A DNA stretch of 64,000 nucleotides from Aquanectria penicillioides (Eukaryota; Ascomycota; Sordariomycetes; Hypocreales; Nectriaceae), in assembly GCA_003415625.1 (NCBI GenBank), contig PYIU01000011.1, positions 1,005,001 to 1,069,000 of the forward strand, given 5' to 3'. Below the pieces are notes generated by a model that was not told the origin of the DNA, ran no database searches, and worked only from the letters and a program-made list of their open reading frames with translations. The stretch's first letter is position 1. Each line of letters starts with the position of its first letter. A program made the position numbers and the translations under genes. Shown piece after piece: positions 1 to 10,780 of this stretch.

Positions 1-82
1 GACTTGACTTGTTGGAAGCCCTGCCTACAAATCAATTCTCCTTCCGTAAATACTTTTTCCACAACTACCTCAACCTATCAAA

Positions 83-162
83 ACCCTCTATCCCGCATAG
101 AAAGCCTCTATCGTATAGTAAGAGCCTCTATCATACAACAAGAGCCTCTATCGTATAGTAAG
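83..162. repeat. 20-bp tandem repeat, about four units
   Basis: Three clear 20-bp units begin at 103, 123 and 143 (each starting AGCCTCTATC and ending near TAG/ACAAG), preceded by a degenerate unit at 83. The third unit is cut at its TA by MITE-1, so the repeat is older than that insertion. No function is apparent. Confidence 0.8.
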
Positions 163-715
163 GGCCTGATCGGCTCGACCGGACAACCTAACAACCGGAC
201 AAAAAGTCTCCACAAAATCGCTCTGAGACGGCGCTTTCCCTGTTTTGCACTGATATTTCCGTGCACAAAAGGGACCCCAGCGTCCAGCTTTCATAATGCA
301 ACTTTCCTTCCTTTTTCCAATGTACCACACTAGTAGGGATCTTACCGACTGCCAAAATAGGGTTAAATATCAAGAATTCTGCCGTTTTCGAGAGTCTTTT
401 TGACCGGGCGCTTAGCGCCCAATCAATCTGACAACCAATCAAAAAATCCTCCCAAAGAATAGCAAAATTTAAATTCAATATAAACTTTATATAATAATAA
501 TAAAGATAGCCTTATTACTATAGCAAAATTATATAGATTCTATATATAAGGCTATAATAGGGTCGAAAAGCAGTAAAGAAATTCGATTGAAATAGGAATA
601 GGTATGTTGATGTAAGTGTGGGACAGTACATGAGGAAAGTCACTCTAAAATTGTGCAGCGCAAGTCTCTTTTTTTGTCCGGTTGTTAGGTTGTCCGGTCG
701 AGCCGATCAGGCCCT
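161..715. mobile_element. MITE-1, TIR element with TA target duplication
   Basis: A 555-bp element with perfect 45-bp terminal inverted repeats at 161-205 and 671-715, flanked by TA at 159-160 and 716-717. TA duplication with long TIRs is typical of non-autonomous Tc1/mariner-type elements. The TIR begins AGGGCCTGATCGG and contains the direct repeat CCGGACAA twice. The interior has no transposase frame; its middle (about 470-570) is AT-rich while both TIRs are unmutated. The element is complete and probably needed a transposase encoded elsewhere. The superfamily is inferred from the TA duplication only. Confidence 0.85.
406..420. repeat. GC-rich hairpin inside MITE-1
   Basis: GGGCGCT-T-AGCGCCC is a perfect 7-bp-arm inverted repeat. 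The bases after it (CTGACAACCAATCAAAAAA) loosely resemble the inner part of the MITE-1 TIR, so it may be the end of a related older element nested in MITE-1. No second end was found. Confidence 0.5.
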
Positions 716-807
716 TAGTTCTAAAGAAGGGAAGCCTTGAGGTCGGTATTACTCAGGCTAATTTGGAATTGGAGTAATGCTATAAGCTTTAGAGTGCTGC
801 TATCATT

Positions 808-1404
808 TTAGGTAAGCTTTAGGGAGGAGAGCAAAACAATAAAGATAATAACTTTAAGGCTCCGCTTTAGACCGGCCACCAAACCAGCATCTTCTAGGGC
901 CTTGAAGAGAGCGCTGAAGAAAATGACCTGCTGAGAAGCCTCATCTGCAAAGACATCAGATTGTGCAGCTTCATCTCGCTTGCTGCTACCTTTGTCAAGG
1001 CCAGAAAGCAAGCTGCTAAAGTTGTTGCCTCTGCTGCTGCCAGCACGCAAACCTACTTGTTCAAGGATTTTGAACAAAGCGTCAAGGAATATGGCCTGCT
1101 GAGAAGCCTCCTCTGCAGAGATATTAGACTGAGCAGCTTCATCTCGCTTGCTGCTACCACTGCAAAGACTGACAAGCTAGTTGCTGAAGCAGCAGCTGCT
1201 GCTAGAAAGAATGCCAGCTTGTTCAAGGGCTTAGAAGAGAGCGGAGGAGAAAATAACCTCTTGAGAAGCCTTTCCTGCTGTGATATCAGATTGAGCTGCT
1301 TAGTCCGCCTGTTCACGAGCAGCCAAAGCCGCATAGGTGGTATCCACCGGAGCAGCAAGAGTGCTGCTGAAGAGCATCGTAAGAAAAACTGTGAAAGGTT
1401 TCAT
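808..1404 (-). pseudogene. Broken gene for secreted three-repeat protein with Lys-Arg sites (Kex2-type repeat precursor-like)
   Basis: From ATG at 1,404 one frame runs 199 codons to the TAA at 808, interrupted only by TAA at 1,302-1,300, TAA at 1,233-1,231 and TAG at 1,179-1,177. Residues 1-18 (MKPFTVFLTMLFSSTLAA) look like a signal peptide. Three tandem units follow: codons 34-87, 88-143 and 144-198. Each starts near D-E-A-A-Q-S, continues EASQQ and ALFKALEQAGL-like, and units 1 and 2 end GSSKR; unit 3 has a Lys-Arg at 181-182. Signal peptide plus repeats bounded by Lys-Arg is the layout of fungal Kex2-processed repeat precursors, which include RiPP precursors. All three stops lie in unit 1, and each could be CAA/CAG changed to TAA/TAG, as RIP would do, although units 2 and 3 have GAA and AAG at the first two. 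Alternative: an intron removing unit 1 (a CAG acceptor-like site precedes unit 2, but the donor is weak). The product is unidentified; no tailoring enzyme lies in the window. Confidence 0.6.
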
Positions 1405-3435
1405 TTTTCAGAACGATGAATATTCAGATGCGATACGAGGCAGTGTATATCGAGTATAAAATGAATGAAGCTTTTAGGATCATGCAAGATATTGAAGGAG
1501 AATTGGCAGATAAAACGCAAAAGCTTAACACCATCTTATACTATTCCATCCCATGCATCTTGTTCAAATCGGCCGCCTTCTTAGATACTCACATTGTATC
1601 ATGTAGTTCAGTGTTTGGTGCTTTCTCGGTGTATTGCGGTGCTGCATCCGAGAACGTTGGGATATCATAATAGGGCAGTTGAATCTCTGATGTTTCAAGA
1701 CATTTTTGGGGGTGGTACAGAAGATGGGGGTAAGGAATGAACATACAGGGATGATCTGAGTCAAGTTGTGGGTTATGTGAGTCAACTTTATGAAGCTGTC
1801 TGATTACGAGGGCATTTCTGTGCATGGTGTGTGGCACCCATGTGCCAGAATGTTGGAATGCTGTCCCAATCAAAGAGCGTCGAAGTAGAAATGACCATAT
1901 CTGTCAGATCAAAACCCACCATCAGTCATTCCATGATGTTAGAGCCTACGTGGAATGGTTTTCAAACTGGCCTAGTCAGACGAGGTGACATTGCGAGAGT
2001 CCCCTCCCTTAGTAACAACACCATCTACGAACCACCTGAAACATGCACATGAGCACCATCTATGTCTATTGAAGGATTTTGGTTATGCGTGTATTATAAG
2101 CTTTTATCTCGGGTACATTGATAGATAATCCTCCTGTTGTCTACCCAATGATTAACGATGCATGAAGCATTTTGATTTCCCCATGTTCCGCTATGCTATA
2201 ATACGTAGGCTAGACTTCGTGTGCTTAGAAAAGTTCCATAAATGTGATGCTGATTTCTTAAATCTTCCCTTATACACAAACCCGATGAGATTTCAATGGG
2301 GACTCACGGAAGCAAAGGTTACAGCATATGCGAAGAGATCAACTGAGACTAGAGCTAACGTGAGAGAATGGAGGGGGAGGGAATGATACGAAGTACAAGA
2401 CCGCACGAGACGATAGTTTTGGAGGTCTGTGGTGCTGTAGTTTGCATTTCCAGTCAATTATATAACTTTTCCCCCATTCTTGCACAATTGCCCCTTTGTA
2501 TCACACCTGGAATATCACTTAGTGGGTTGTTGTCTTTTCAATGCACTTTGAGTAATCAAAACCTTTGCAAACAAAGCTCGTAGTATGATACAGTCAAAAC
2601 CTTCTGCGAAGGCTATGCCTATCAGTGATGATTGGACGGGCTAGCATGCTGGATGCTAGAACTCAATTGTGCGAGTGGAGGTTCTAGATCCACTGAGGAG
2701 GGTTTGAGGTTCCAGTTTCAACGAATGAATTAGGATGGGTAAGTCGCTAGTTAGTCACACAAAGGCCGAATCGAGAAATAAATGAAAAAGAAGTTACAGT
2801 CGTATTTCGGAGTGCTAATTCCTAATAAGGGATAGCTTTCTGCAAGTAAAGCCATTCCCCGCTAATGAAGTATTAATAGAGTATCATATCGGGTTGAGTG
2901 GATTTGGTCTTGTCCCAGCTAACCATGCTGCCAATGAGTTAGACTGATACTACTAATAAGAAGTTACCAGTTATTCTTGGTGGTACTGCATGCATTTTTT
3001 TTTTGGCGTAATTTTCTTCAGTTCATTTTTTACTCGACTTAATGTCTCAAGATCGTTGATGGAAGTCGGGACATCCCGAGCATCTATCATGTAATAGGTA
3101 ATACCATTCTCCCAAGAGGCTGAAAACCGCGCGAGGATCGAAACGGCTACTAATTGGGACACTATTTGGTCTGGAAGCTTGTTCTATTACAAGACAAATC
3201 TGTCACTTCCTCTTGATAAAAATGAGATACATTTTATGTGAACACAAGGCAGAATGTAGATTCGATTAAGGATTGGCAGGAAAAGAAAATAGAATCGAGT
3301 CCCTTTGGCGAACGTCAGTCTTAGATGCGGTCATCTTTACCTCGTAGTTGTAGATCGTAAATTCATTAATTGGGTAGCAAACATTGTGTGAAAAATCGAC
3401 ATCTAGAAGTGGAGAGCGATGGAGCAACGCACAGA
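1405..3435. other. Ordinary-composition region without a recognisable gene
   Basis: Short ORFs of up to about 95 codons occur on both strands, but none has a recognisable motif, a convincing start or a splice pattern I can defend. There is a short T run near 2,996-3,004. This may be intergenic DNA or strongly decayed genes. Confidence 0.5.
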
Positions 3436-3437
3436 TA

Positions 3438-4096
3438 CGGTCGCACATTAGCTAATGTTTGCACGAGTGCAAAATCCCCACTTACCAAATGGTACACACA
3501 CCATAATATATATAGCTTACATTATGCAGGTTGGCTAGTCTTCGCTTCACTAGGATATTATATGCATATTTGCATACAATATCTTTAGCTACTAACCTAA
3601 AATACTATAAAAAGGTGCTAGCTATTATTCTAAATTAACTAAAACTATTAATTAATACCTTTATATATAACTATTTAATTAAGGCTTTTTAGGCTACTAT
3701 TTATATATAAAAAAAAGTATTAAAATAAAAAAATAATTATATATACTTTAATTAATAATAATAAAGTTATTTTAGGTTTTTTTTTTATTTAGCTTAATTA
3801 ACTTTTTTTTAATTTTTAATTTCTTAAAAAGTTTAATTAGCTAAACTTAAGATCTTAAGCTATTGCCCTAACTTTTGCTGCTAAAGCCGCCCTTATATAC
3901 ACTACCTATAGCCAAATCCCTATTATTGCATTAAGCAGTGCAATCTAGCTGCTTATAATTGCTGCAGTAGCTATTGAAATGGCCTAAAAGGCAAATGCAA
4001 TAAGGGAAGGGACTTGCGTACGCGTCCCTATCCAAAATCATCTTGTTTTAATAAGATGATTTTGCACTCGTGCAAACATTAGCTAATGTGCGACCG
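3438..4096. mobile_element. MITE-2, TIR element with TA target duplication
   Basis: A 659-bp element with perfect 39-bp terminal inverted repeats at 3,438-3,476 and 4,058-4,096, flanked by TA at 3,436-3,437 and 4,097-4,098. The TIR begins CGGTCGCACATTAGC and contains two palindromes: ACATTAGCTAATGT and TTTGCAC-GA-GTGCAAA. There is no transposase frame. The interior from about 3,590 to 3,880 is strongly AT-rich and looks RIP-like, while both TIRs are intact. Tc1/mariner-type mobilisation is inferred from the TA duplication. Confidence 0.85.
4034..4063. repeat. 11-bp-arm hairpin at the right end of MITE-2
   Basis: AAAATCATCTT and AAGATGATTTT flank an 8-base loop. The right arm overlaps the inner edge of the right TIR. 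The left TIR has no such hairpin, so the two ends of the element differ. Confidence 0.75.
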
Positions 4097-4461
4097 TACA
4101 CAGACCCAATCAATTTCCATTCCTCGACTGAAATACATGAAACCCCAGTGATATTTTGCCAAGGAATTCTACATGTCCGACTACACTTCGTACCCATCCT
4201 TCTGCGACTGTTGCCATTCTCTTTATGAGACAACTGTCCACGTTGAGTAGTGGTAGTGAAAAACACGATCAATGATTTGCATGACCCCACCCTAACTCAC
4301 CCGACACAGCTTTCTATTGCTGAACCCAATCCCACGCGTCTTCGTTAATATTGCGAAGGCTCATTTTACTAACACCAAGTCATGTAGTCAGCTGATTCGA
4401 AACAACGTGGAAGCAATATGAGTAAATTGAGTTGTTGATTTATCTTGAAACACCGAGACCT

Positions 4462-4839
4462 TTATCTCAATTTGAAACTAGACTCAGGGAGGCACATAGC
4501 CCGAGAGACCGCATTTGGAAATTTTGCAGGACTATTAGTCAACCCTATCTGAAAAGCAACCAAATTTCCTGTGGCACCATTCATAGGCCGAGAAGGAATG
4601 GTAAAGCTCAAGACAGAAAATTCGAGGCAGCGTATGAGTTGTTGAAGAGACCTTGAGGGCTGAAATACACTAGGAAAGTCAAATGCTCGACCAAAAAGTG
4701 CTATGCCAGAAGAGCCAGCGGAGAATCTGAAACTTTGAGATGAAACTAAGCCATCGTAAGCAACGCTAGACTCTGGATACAAAGCTCCTGTCTGCAAGGA
4801 ACAGGAATATCCCGGCAGCCGACTCGGGGCATGCATCAT
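4462..4839 (-). CDS. Unidentified ORF, 125 codons, possible gene fragment
   Basis: An ATG-started frame with ordinary codon use and no low-complexity stretches, rich in Ser, Pro and Phe. I recognise no domain, signal peptide or membrane segment. Its sequence looks more protein-like than other ORFs nearby (for example the stretch YPESSVAYDGLVSSQSFRF), which is the only reason it is listed. No intron signals or partner exons are obvious. It may be the 3' exon of a decayed gene or chance. Confidence 0.25.
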   Translation of the reverse strand: MMHAPSRLPGYSCSLQTGALYPESSVAYDGLVSSQSFRFSAGSSGIALFGRAFDFPSVFQPSRSLQQLIRCLEFSVLSFTIPSRPMNGATGNLVAFQIGLTNSPAKFPNAVSRAMCLPESSFKLR

Positions 4840-6112
4840 GGCTTCGATGAATATTGTTTAAAAATCCACCGTAATACCACTAATGCCCTTGGTTAAAGTT
4901 TCGACTCTGGCCATAGTCCACGCAGTGTCTTTCTTTTGTAAAGCTCGCGGAGAAAACTCAATTTTACAATTTGTTTAGAGCCTTTAATATTTTGTCGCAA
5001 TGGAACAAGATACTTTAAACGCCCCTAAAGACTCTGGCTTGATGATGTTCGAGGTTTGTTTTGGGGCGGAACATGGGTTGTGGAGTTAATCATGAACTGA
5101 TTAAACGACCTGAAATTCGGTATTCAGAGCAGGGGTGCAACACTGTTGCGGTAACTAGGGTTTCAATGCTAGCTCACTGACAGGATGATAACGCCGGATG
5201 TCGATGGTATACGATATTATTTATGAATGTATAAGTTGTTTTCACATCATTTATTATTTGAGCGTTCCTTGCCATGTGGTTGTCACGATGACGCATCGAT
5301 ACTCTCATGCCTACCGTGATAATAAGGGTTTTTTTGTATTTGCGACTGTCCTTGACAATCCAGTCAATCATACTAAAAACGGCCCACCACGCGAGGTTGT
5401 CTTACTCGTCCTCGTTTATTGCCGTCAGTGAAAACATGGTGTTCCGAGGCCACTATTGATAAATCAAGTCTCTCGAATGAGCAACATGCTATTCCTGCCC
5501 ACGCTTAGCTGGGCTGGGGGAATCCCATGTTTTTCGCACTGGCAGGGCGAATCTGTGCATATCAACAGTGTGTGCCCAAGTACCTACCGGAGGCCTCGAA
5601 GTACCAGCCACAATCACACGGACCCTAGCCGGGGCCTAGGAGGCTAGGCGAGGCATTCATTCGTATCTCCGTGACAGGGCTGTTTGCCAGGTGCCTTGAC
5701 TTGTTTTGCTTGTCTTGCGCCACGTTCTCCACTCGTTCACAATGCATGACATGCAGCCAGGAGGGATGCACAAATAAGGTCACGGAGCCAAGTGGGATAT
5801 ATAGGTACATACATAGTACAGGCCACAAGGGTCACAAAGGTTAGTTGCAGAAGTACTGACAAGAGGAGATTCCCAATAGAGAAAAGAACATATACATCAA
5901 TTCCCTAGCATTTAATATAGGATCCAAGGTACCTAGACTTCTATTTCTTTGCTAGTAGTGCATTACCTCAGCCGCTAGGCATATCCAATGCTAGCCGGAT
6001 CAACACATCATTAGGAACAGGATTCCAGGCAGCTTCAATAGCTGCTACAAAAAGCTGGAAATAGCTGCCTTAAAGGACAGCTTTATTAACTCTTTCAGCA
6101 ATCTTCTATTAT
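4840..6112. other. Ordinary-composition flank up to the AT-rich block
   Basis: Small ORFs only (up to 77 codons), none recognised. The composition stays ordinary right up to 6,112 and changes at the LTR that starts at 6,113. Confidence 0.5.
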
Positions 6113-6345
6113 TGTTAGATAGCTCGTATGACCACTTAATGACCTTAACCATATGTGTGTATTGTGTATATATTCACTCTAGCTCTCGCCCCTTTTATTT
6201 AGGGGGGTCTATCTTTCCTTTTATTCCTAATATAGACTAGCCGGCCGGAGGCTTAGCGAGCCTTCTTCAAGTCGGTCCTAACAACCCCCTATTTCTTATA
6301 TAACTCCCTAAAGCATTAGTGTTTTAATATGCCTTTAATTTAATA
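6113..6345 (-). repeat. LTR of Cop-B1
   Basis: About 233 bp, aligned with the LTRs at 6,707-6,936 and 25,856-26,085. Moderately RIP-damaged: GC-rich pieces such as TAGCCGGCCGGAGG survive while the right end has become TTTAATA. Confidence 0.85.
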
Positions 6346-6640
6346 TGCCCTTTTAGCTTAAAGGTACAGCCTTTAGGCTAACCTTTAGGATTATTAAGGC
6401 TTTTTTTTTTCTTTTAATTCTAACTTTTAGTTTTAGGCTAATTTTATTAAAAGATTAATAAGCTTTAGCTATTAAATAAATAACTTAAAGGCCTTTTGTA
6501 AAAGGCTTTTAATAAAACTATTAGCTAATAATTAAGCTAATAAAATATAAATAATATTAATTTAATTCTTTATAACTTTTTAATAAAGCTAATAATTATA
6601 TATATTAATATATTAAAGCTTTATATATAATTAAATAAGC
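6113..6640 (-). mobile_element. Cop-B1, truncated copia element (3' LTR and adjoining internal DNA)
   Basis: It begins TGTTAGATAGC at 6,113 and matches the Cop-B2 LTR and the DNA just inside it (6,707-7,101, continuing at 20,655). The LTR is 6,113-6,345. The Cop-B family is coded on the minus strand, so this is the 3' end of a copy. The match ends near 6,640 at the tail of LINE-2. I could not find the rest of Cop-B1 to the right of LINE-2, so it may be truncated. It marks the edge of the AT-rich block. Confidence 0.8.
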
Positions 6641-6706
6641 TTTTTTTTATTTTTTTATTTATTTATTTATTTATTTATTTATTAATACTTTATAGATCTA
6701 TAAAGT
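6641..6706 (-). repeat. LINE-2 3' tail and terminal palindrome
   Basis: A run of TTTA repeats (6,641-6,684) is followed by the perfect 20-bp palindrome ACTTTATAGATCTATAAAGT at 6,687-6,706. Its last five bases, AAAGT, are the target duplicated by Cop-B2. The same end occurs in LINE-1 (15,929-15,948) and LINE-3 (57,963-57,982). Confidence 0.85.
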
Positions 6707-6936
6707 TGTTAGATAGCTTGTATGATTACTTAATAACCTTAATTATGTGTGTGTATTGTATGTGTTTAATCTAGCTTCTCTCTTTTAGGTTAGAGGGGTC
6801 TATCTTTTCTTTTATTTCTAATATAGGCTAGCCGGCTGGAGGCTTGGCGAGCCTTCTTTAAGTCGGTCCTAACAACCCTCTGTTTTTTATGTAACTCCCT
6901 GAAGCATTGGTGTTTTAATATGCCTCCAATCCAATA
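6707..6936 (-). repeat. Left (3') LTR of Cop-B2
   Basis: 230 bp. On the plus strand it reads TGTTAGATAGC ... ATCCAATA. It is far less RIP-damaged than its partner at 25,856: for example CTCCAATCCAATA here is CTTTAATTTAATA there. Confidence 0.92.
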
Positions 6937-6947
6937 CGCCCCTTCAG
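6937..6947 (-). promoter_or_regulatory. Polypurine tract of Cop-B2
   Basis: The minus strand reads CTGAAGGGGCG directly before the 3' LTR, the usual site of plus-strand DNA priming. Cop-B1 has the equivalent AAAAGGGCA. This fixes the coding strand as minus. Confidence 0.6.
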
Positions 6948-7101
6948 CTTAAAGGCATAGCCTTTAGGCTGACCTCTAGGATTACTAGGGCTCTATTTTC
7001 TTCTTTCAATTTCTGCTTTTAGTTTTAGGCCAGTCTTGCTAAAAGGTTAGTAAGCTTTAGCTATTAAATGAATGACTTAAAGGCCTCTTGCGGGAGGCTC
7101 T

Positions 7102-7327
7102 TGTTAAACCTAAGGTATTGTGCACACAGGGAAACATCAGTACGCACTTCAGATTATAGAAACAAAGCTCGAAATGATTGAATGAAAGTTATATAAATAC
7201 ACTATAGCTCTATTAGGTCTAGCGCAGCCAAACCCCTCTTTTAGAGCCTAAGCAATAAAGTAAGGCTAAAAGGGATAAAAAGGAAAATAAAGATAATATA
7301 TAATTATATAATTAGTTTAATTTAATA
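7102..7327 (+). repeat. 5' LTR of Cop-A1
   Basis: Begins TGTTAAACC and ends GTTTAA..TA, a near inverted pair of TGTTAAAC/GTTTAACA. It keeps GTGCACACAGGG and GTACGCACTTCAG, which its partner at 20,429 has lost. Confidence 0.92.
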
Positions 7328-9193
7328 ATTAAAAGTCTTAAAGTTATATTTATTAATATAGCTATAACTATTTAATTAAGCTTTAAAAGTAAGAAATAAA
7401 CTTTATATTTTAATTTTAAATTAAATATATAAAATAACTTTAAAGACTTATATCCTTAATAACTTAAATAATTAAAAGACCTTTAAATAAAGCTATAAAG
7501 TAAAAATTATAATAAAATAAATTAAAAAGCTTAAAATTCTTAAGGACTCTTTTTAATTTAAAACTATTTAAATTTTTAAGTTTATAATATTTATTTTTAT
7601 AAAATACTATATAAAAAAAAGAATTAAGGCTAAAAGCTTAATAATAAAGCTTATTTAATTAAAATAATAAATAATTATAATAATAAAGTTACTTTTTAAA
7701 GATTAAAAAGTATTAAAATATAAACTTATAATATTTTACTATAATTAAGAAAAATATAAAATTAAAGTAAATAAAATTTATAATATTTTTAATTAAATAA
7801 TAAAGAAAATAAACCTTTATTATATTTAAATATATTTATTTATAATAAATAAAAGTAATAATAATAATAATATTATAAAATTTTATTATAACTTTAAAGC
7901 TATATATAAAATTAATAATATACTAAAAGAAAGATAAGCTTAAAAATGCTATTTTAAAGTATTAAAATAGACTTTAAACCTTAAAATTATTTAATAAAAT
8001 TAAATTATTAATTAAAAATAGTCTATAAAGATTATAACTATAAAGAATATTGCTAAAGCTTTATATTTAAATATATAGTTTATAGACTTAAAATAATACT
8101 TTAAAAGTTACTTTTAAATATTCCTTAAAATTACTAAAGTATAATATAAAAATGCTATTAAGGAAAGTATTTATATATTAGCTACTTTTGCTTTAAGTTT
8201 TAAATATAAAATTAAAAAAAGAAAGAAAATTAAAAGAAAGTAATATAAAGCTTTAGTATAAAAGAGGAACTTTAAATTAATATTTTAAGGCTTAAAACTG
8301 CCTTTTAAAAAGCATTTTTATTTAAAAAGCTTATAATTTAAATAATTTAAGTTAAAAAAATAAAAATAAACTTTAAAGGAAAATAATTATTAATTTTATA
8401 TAGGAAATTATACTTTAATGCTAATATCTAAAAGTATTAGATTGCATTTTTTAAAAATATACTTAAGTAAATAAAAAGGTAAAAGTAAATAAATAAAAAA
8501 TAGAAAATATAATTAAAAGATTAAATTAAAGTTTAAAAACTATATAAAAAGCTTAAAAAGTAAACTATATAATTAATTAAGGATTTAAATTAATAATTAA
8601 TATTATAAATTTTAATCTTAAATTCTATAACTATTATATTTATTTTATATAGTAAATATTTATTATAAATCTTAATTATATTTAACTTAAGAATAATACT
8701 ATATATTTTTAATAATAAAAAAAAATTTAAGAATCTTAAATTAGCTTTATTTAATAAAGTTATCTTTATTAAATTAAAGAATCTTTAATTTTAAAATATA
8801 AAAATATAGAAATTAAAGTTTAAAACCTATAAAATAAAGCTTATTTCTTTATTTTAAGGTATATTGCTTATTGCCTATAAATTAAAATAAATTTAATTTT
8901 ATTAAAAAGACTTTATTAATATAATTATTAATAGAATTAAAGAAATAGAGATAATATTTTAAGATATAAAAGTAAGTAAGCTTTATATAGATTGAAAATT
9001 GCCTATAATTATAATTAATATATTTTAGATTATAAGTTTATTACTTAAGAATAAAGCTTATTTATAATAAATAAACTTTATTATAATTTATAAATATTAA
9101 AATATTTATAATAAATAAAAGCTATAAAATAGTATTATTAATTAAATTATTTAAAACTTAAAGCATTAAAATATTTAATTAACTATACTATTA
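7328..9193 (+). pseudogene. Cop-A1 gag and start of pol, upstream of LINE-1
   Basis: Collinear with 41,582-43,442 of Cop-A2. Reading frames are broken by many TAA/TAG codons and the region is A-rich. Position between the 5' LTR and integrase makes it the gag and protease region by element layout. I could not pick out a nucleocapsid knuckle. It ends at the 14-bp target copy (9,180-9,193) of LINE-1. Confidence 0.6.
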
Positions 9194-9426
9194 TAGCAAC
9201 CTTTACCCTTAAACTCACAACTGCTCACAGCCATCTTAAACCACCTTTAAAACATTTAAAAATACAATTAATCAATCCCTTATACTAGATTACCCCTAAA
9301 TACAATAGTGCATTAAGAGCGCAATACTAATACTGCAGCCCTTTTAATAGTTATTAATTTAAGAAAATATAGCATTAAAAATAGCTAATATAACTCCCTT
9401 TCTACTATTAGCTAATATAATAGTAT
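9194..9426 (+). promoter_or_regulatory. LINE-1 5' UTR, weakly RIP-damaged
   Basis: Lies between the target copy and the ORF1 start. It keeps many CA dinucleotides (for example ACTCACAACTGCTCACAG), unlike the coding region downstream. By LINE biology this is where an internal promoter would sit; no element is recognised directly. Confidence 0.45.
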
Positions 9427-10780
9427 ACCTAAAGTAAATAAAGCAATAAAAGCTAATAGAAGCCTTATAACTAATAAAGATAAAAAAGCCTATAAAGCTA
9501 TTATTAAAATTGTTTTATCTTACTTTCTTAAAGCGGTTTAAAAGGTATTTTAAACCTATACTAATGCATATAAAGTATGCTTTTGCCCTCTCTTTAAAAT
9601 TAATATAACCTTTAGAGAGAGACTTATTAATAAAATTACTATTGCTATAATAACTGCTATTACTATAGCAGTAATAGCTGCTTTAACTAACTTAAGCTTC
9701 TTTTCTTTTTAGCTAATATAGTAGTTTTATATATTAATCCTTTTATATAGCTTTATACCTATAAATATTAAAATTAATAAGTATATAATATATAGCTGCA
9801 TTAAGTATAAGGTTACTATCTATACTAAAGATACCCTTAAAGATATTAAAAACTGCATTTTAATAGAAACTATATAAATAGTAAATTAAGCCTATAGTAA
9901 CTTTTATATAGTTATAGTATATTACCTTTTTAATAGAAATATAGTCCTTACTTTTTTTATCTTAAAATAGGCTGAAGCCTTTTATAAGAAAGGATAGATA
10001 GCTATTATATTTAGGAATAATGCCCTTTTTACTTTTTTTACCTTTACTATTTTAGCAAAAGGAATTTAAATTAAATCTATTTTTAATAATATAAATAAAT
10101 TTATTAAAACTATTAATAATGCTAATACCTTAAGGGTTAGTAAGGTAAAGCCTACTTAAGCCTATAATAGTACTGCAATAAAGATAAACTTAATCCTTTA
10201 TATTCTATTTATTAAAAAAGCTAATAGTCTATATAATAATAAGCTACTTTTTAATGCTAAACTCTATAATTATAAACTCTTTAATAAAGAATTAAAACCT
10301 ATTTAATGCTTTTAATATTATAAATATAGCTATATTATAAAAAACTATTAATTTACCTTAATCTATAATTAATGCAATAGCTTAATATATAATAATTGCC
10401 TTATTAAAAAGGGAGAAATCCTTTATTATTGCACCCTTTACTATAAGGATTATTTAGCCTAAAGCTATATTTATTTTATAGTAAAAAAGCATTAAATCTA
10501 TATAAAAGAAAGATACTATAAATAATTAATAAAATATAAAGAATATACCTTAATATAGTAAAATATCCCCTATATATAATAGAATAGCTTCCTTAAGAAC
10601 TCTCTCTTTATAGCTCTCCTTTTTATTAAAAGAATTAGCTAACTCTTAAGCTTTATAAATAAATAATATTGCACTTTATTTAATACTTTCCCTTCCTTTA
10701 GTGCCTATACCCTATTACTACTATCTATTAAATTAATCCCTTTATTTATATTTAATTAATATAGATTTTATTTTAAAATA
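9427..10780 (+). pseudogene. LINE-1 ORF1 (zinc-knuckle RNA-binding protein), broken
   Basis: The start ATG, retained in LINE-2 at 57,327-57,325, is ATA here, a G-to-A change. Near 10,307-10,348 lies a zinc knuckle of the type C-F-x-C-x-K-Y-S-H-I-I-K-N-C in which later Cys and His codons now read Tyr; a second Cys/His cluster follows to about 10,450. This is the normal arrangement of fungal LINE ORF1 proteins, which bind the element RNA. The end coordinate is approximate because stops are frequent. Confidence 0.7.

Noticed and set aside
961..1419. 152-codon plus-strand ORF
   Set aside because: It is antisense to the repeat-precursor frame, which has a signal peptide, three repeats and Lys-Arg sites. 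Its own repeats mirror those of the other strand.
2600..2730. Possible tRNA-like fold around TAGAACTC..GAGGTTCTAG
   Set aside because: No acceptor, D-arm or T-arm consensus could be placed; only a weak inverted repeat.
6113..6936. Two Cop-B LTRs close together as the ends of one very short element
   Set aside because: Between them lies Cop-B internal DNA and the LINE-2 tail; each LTR belongs to a different copy, as the AAAGT target pair shows.
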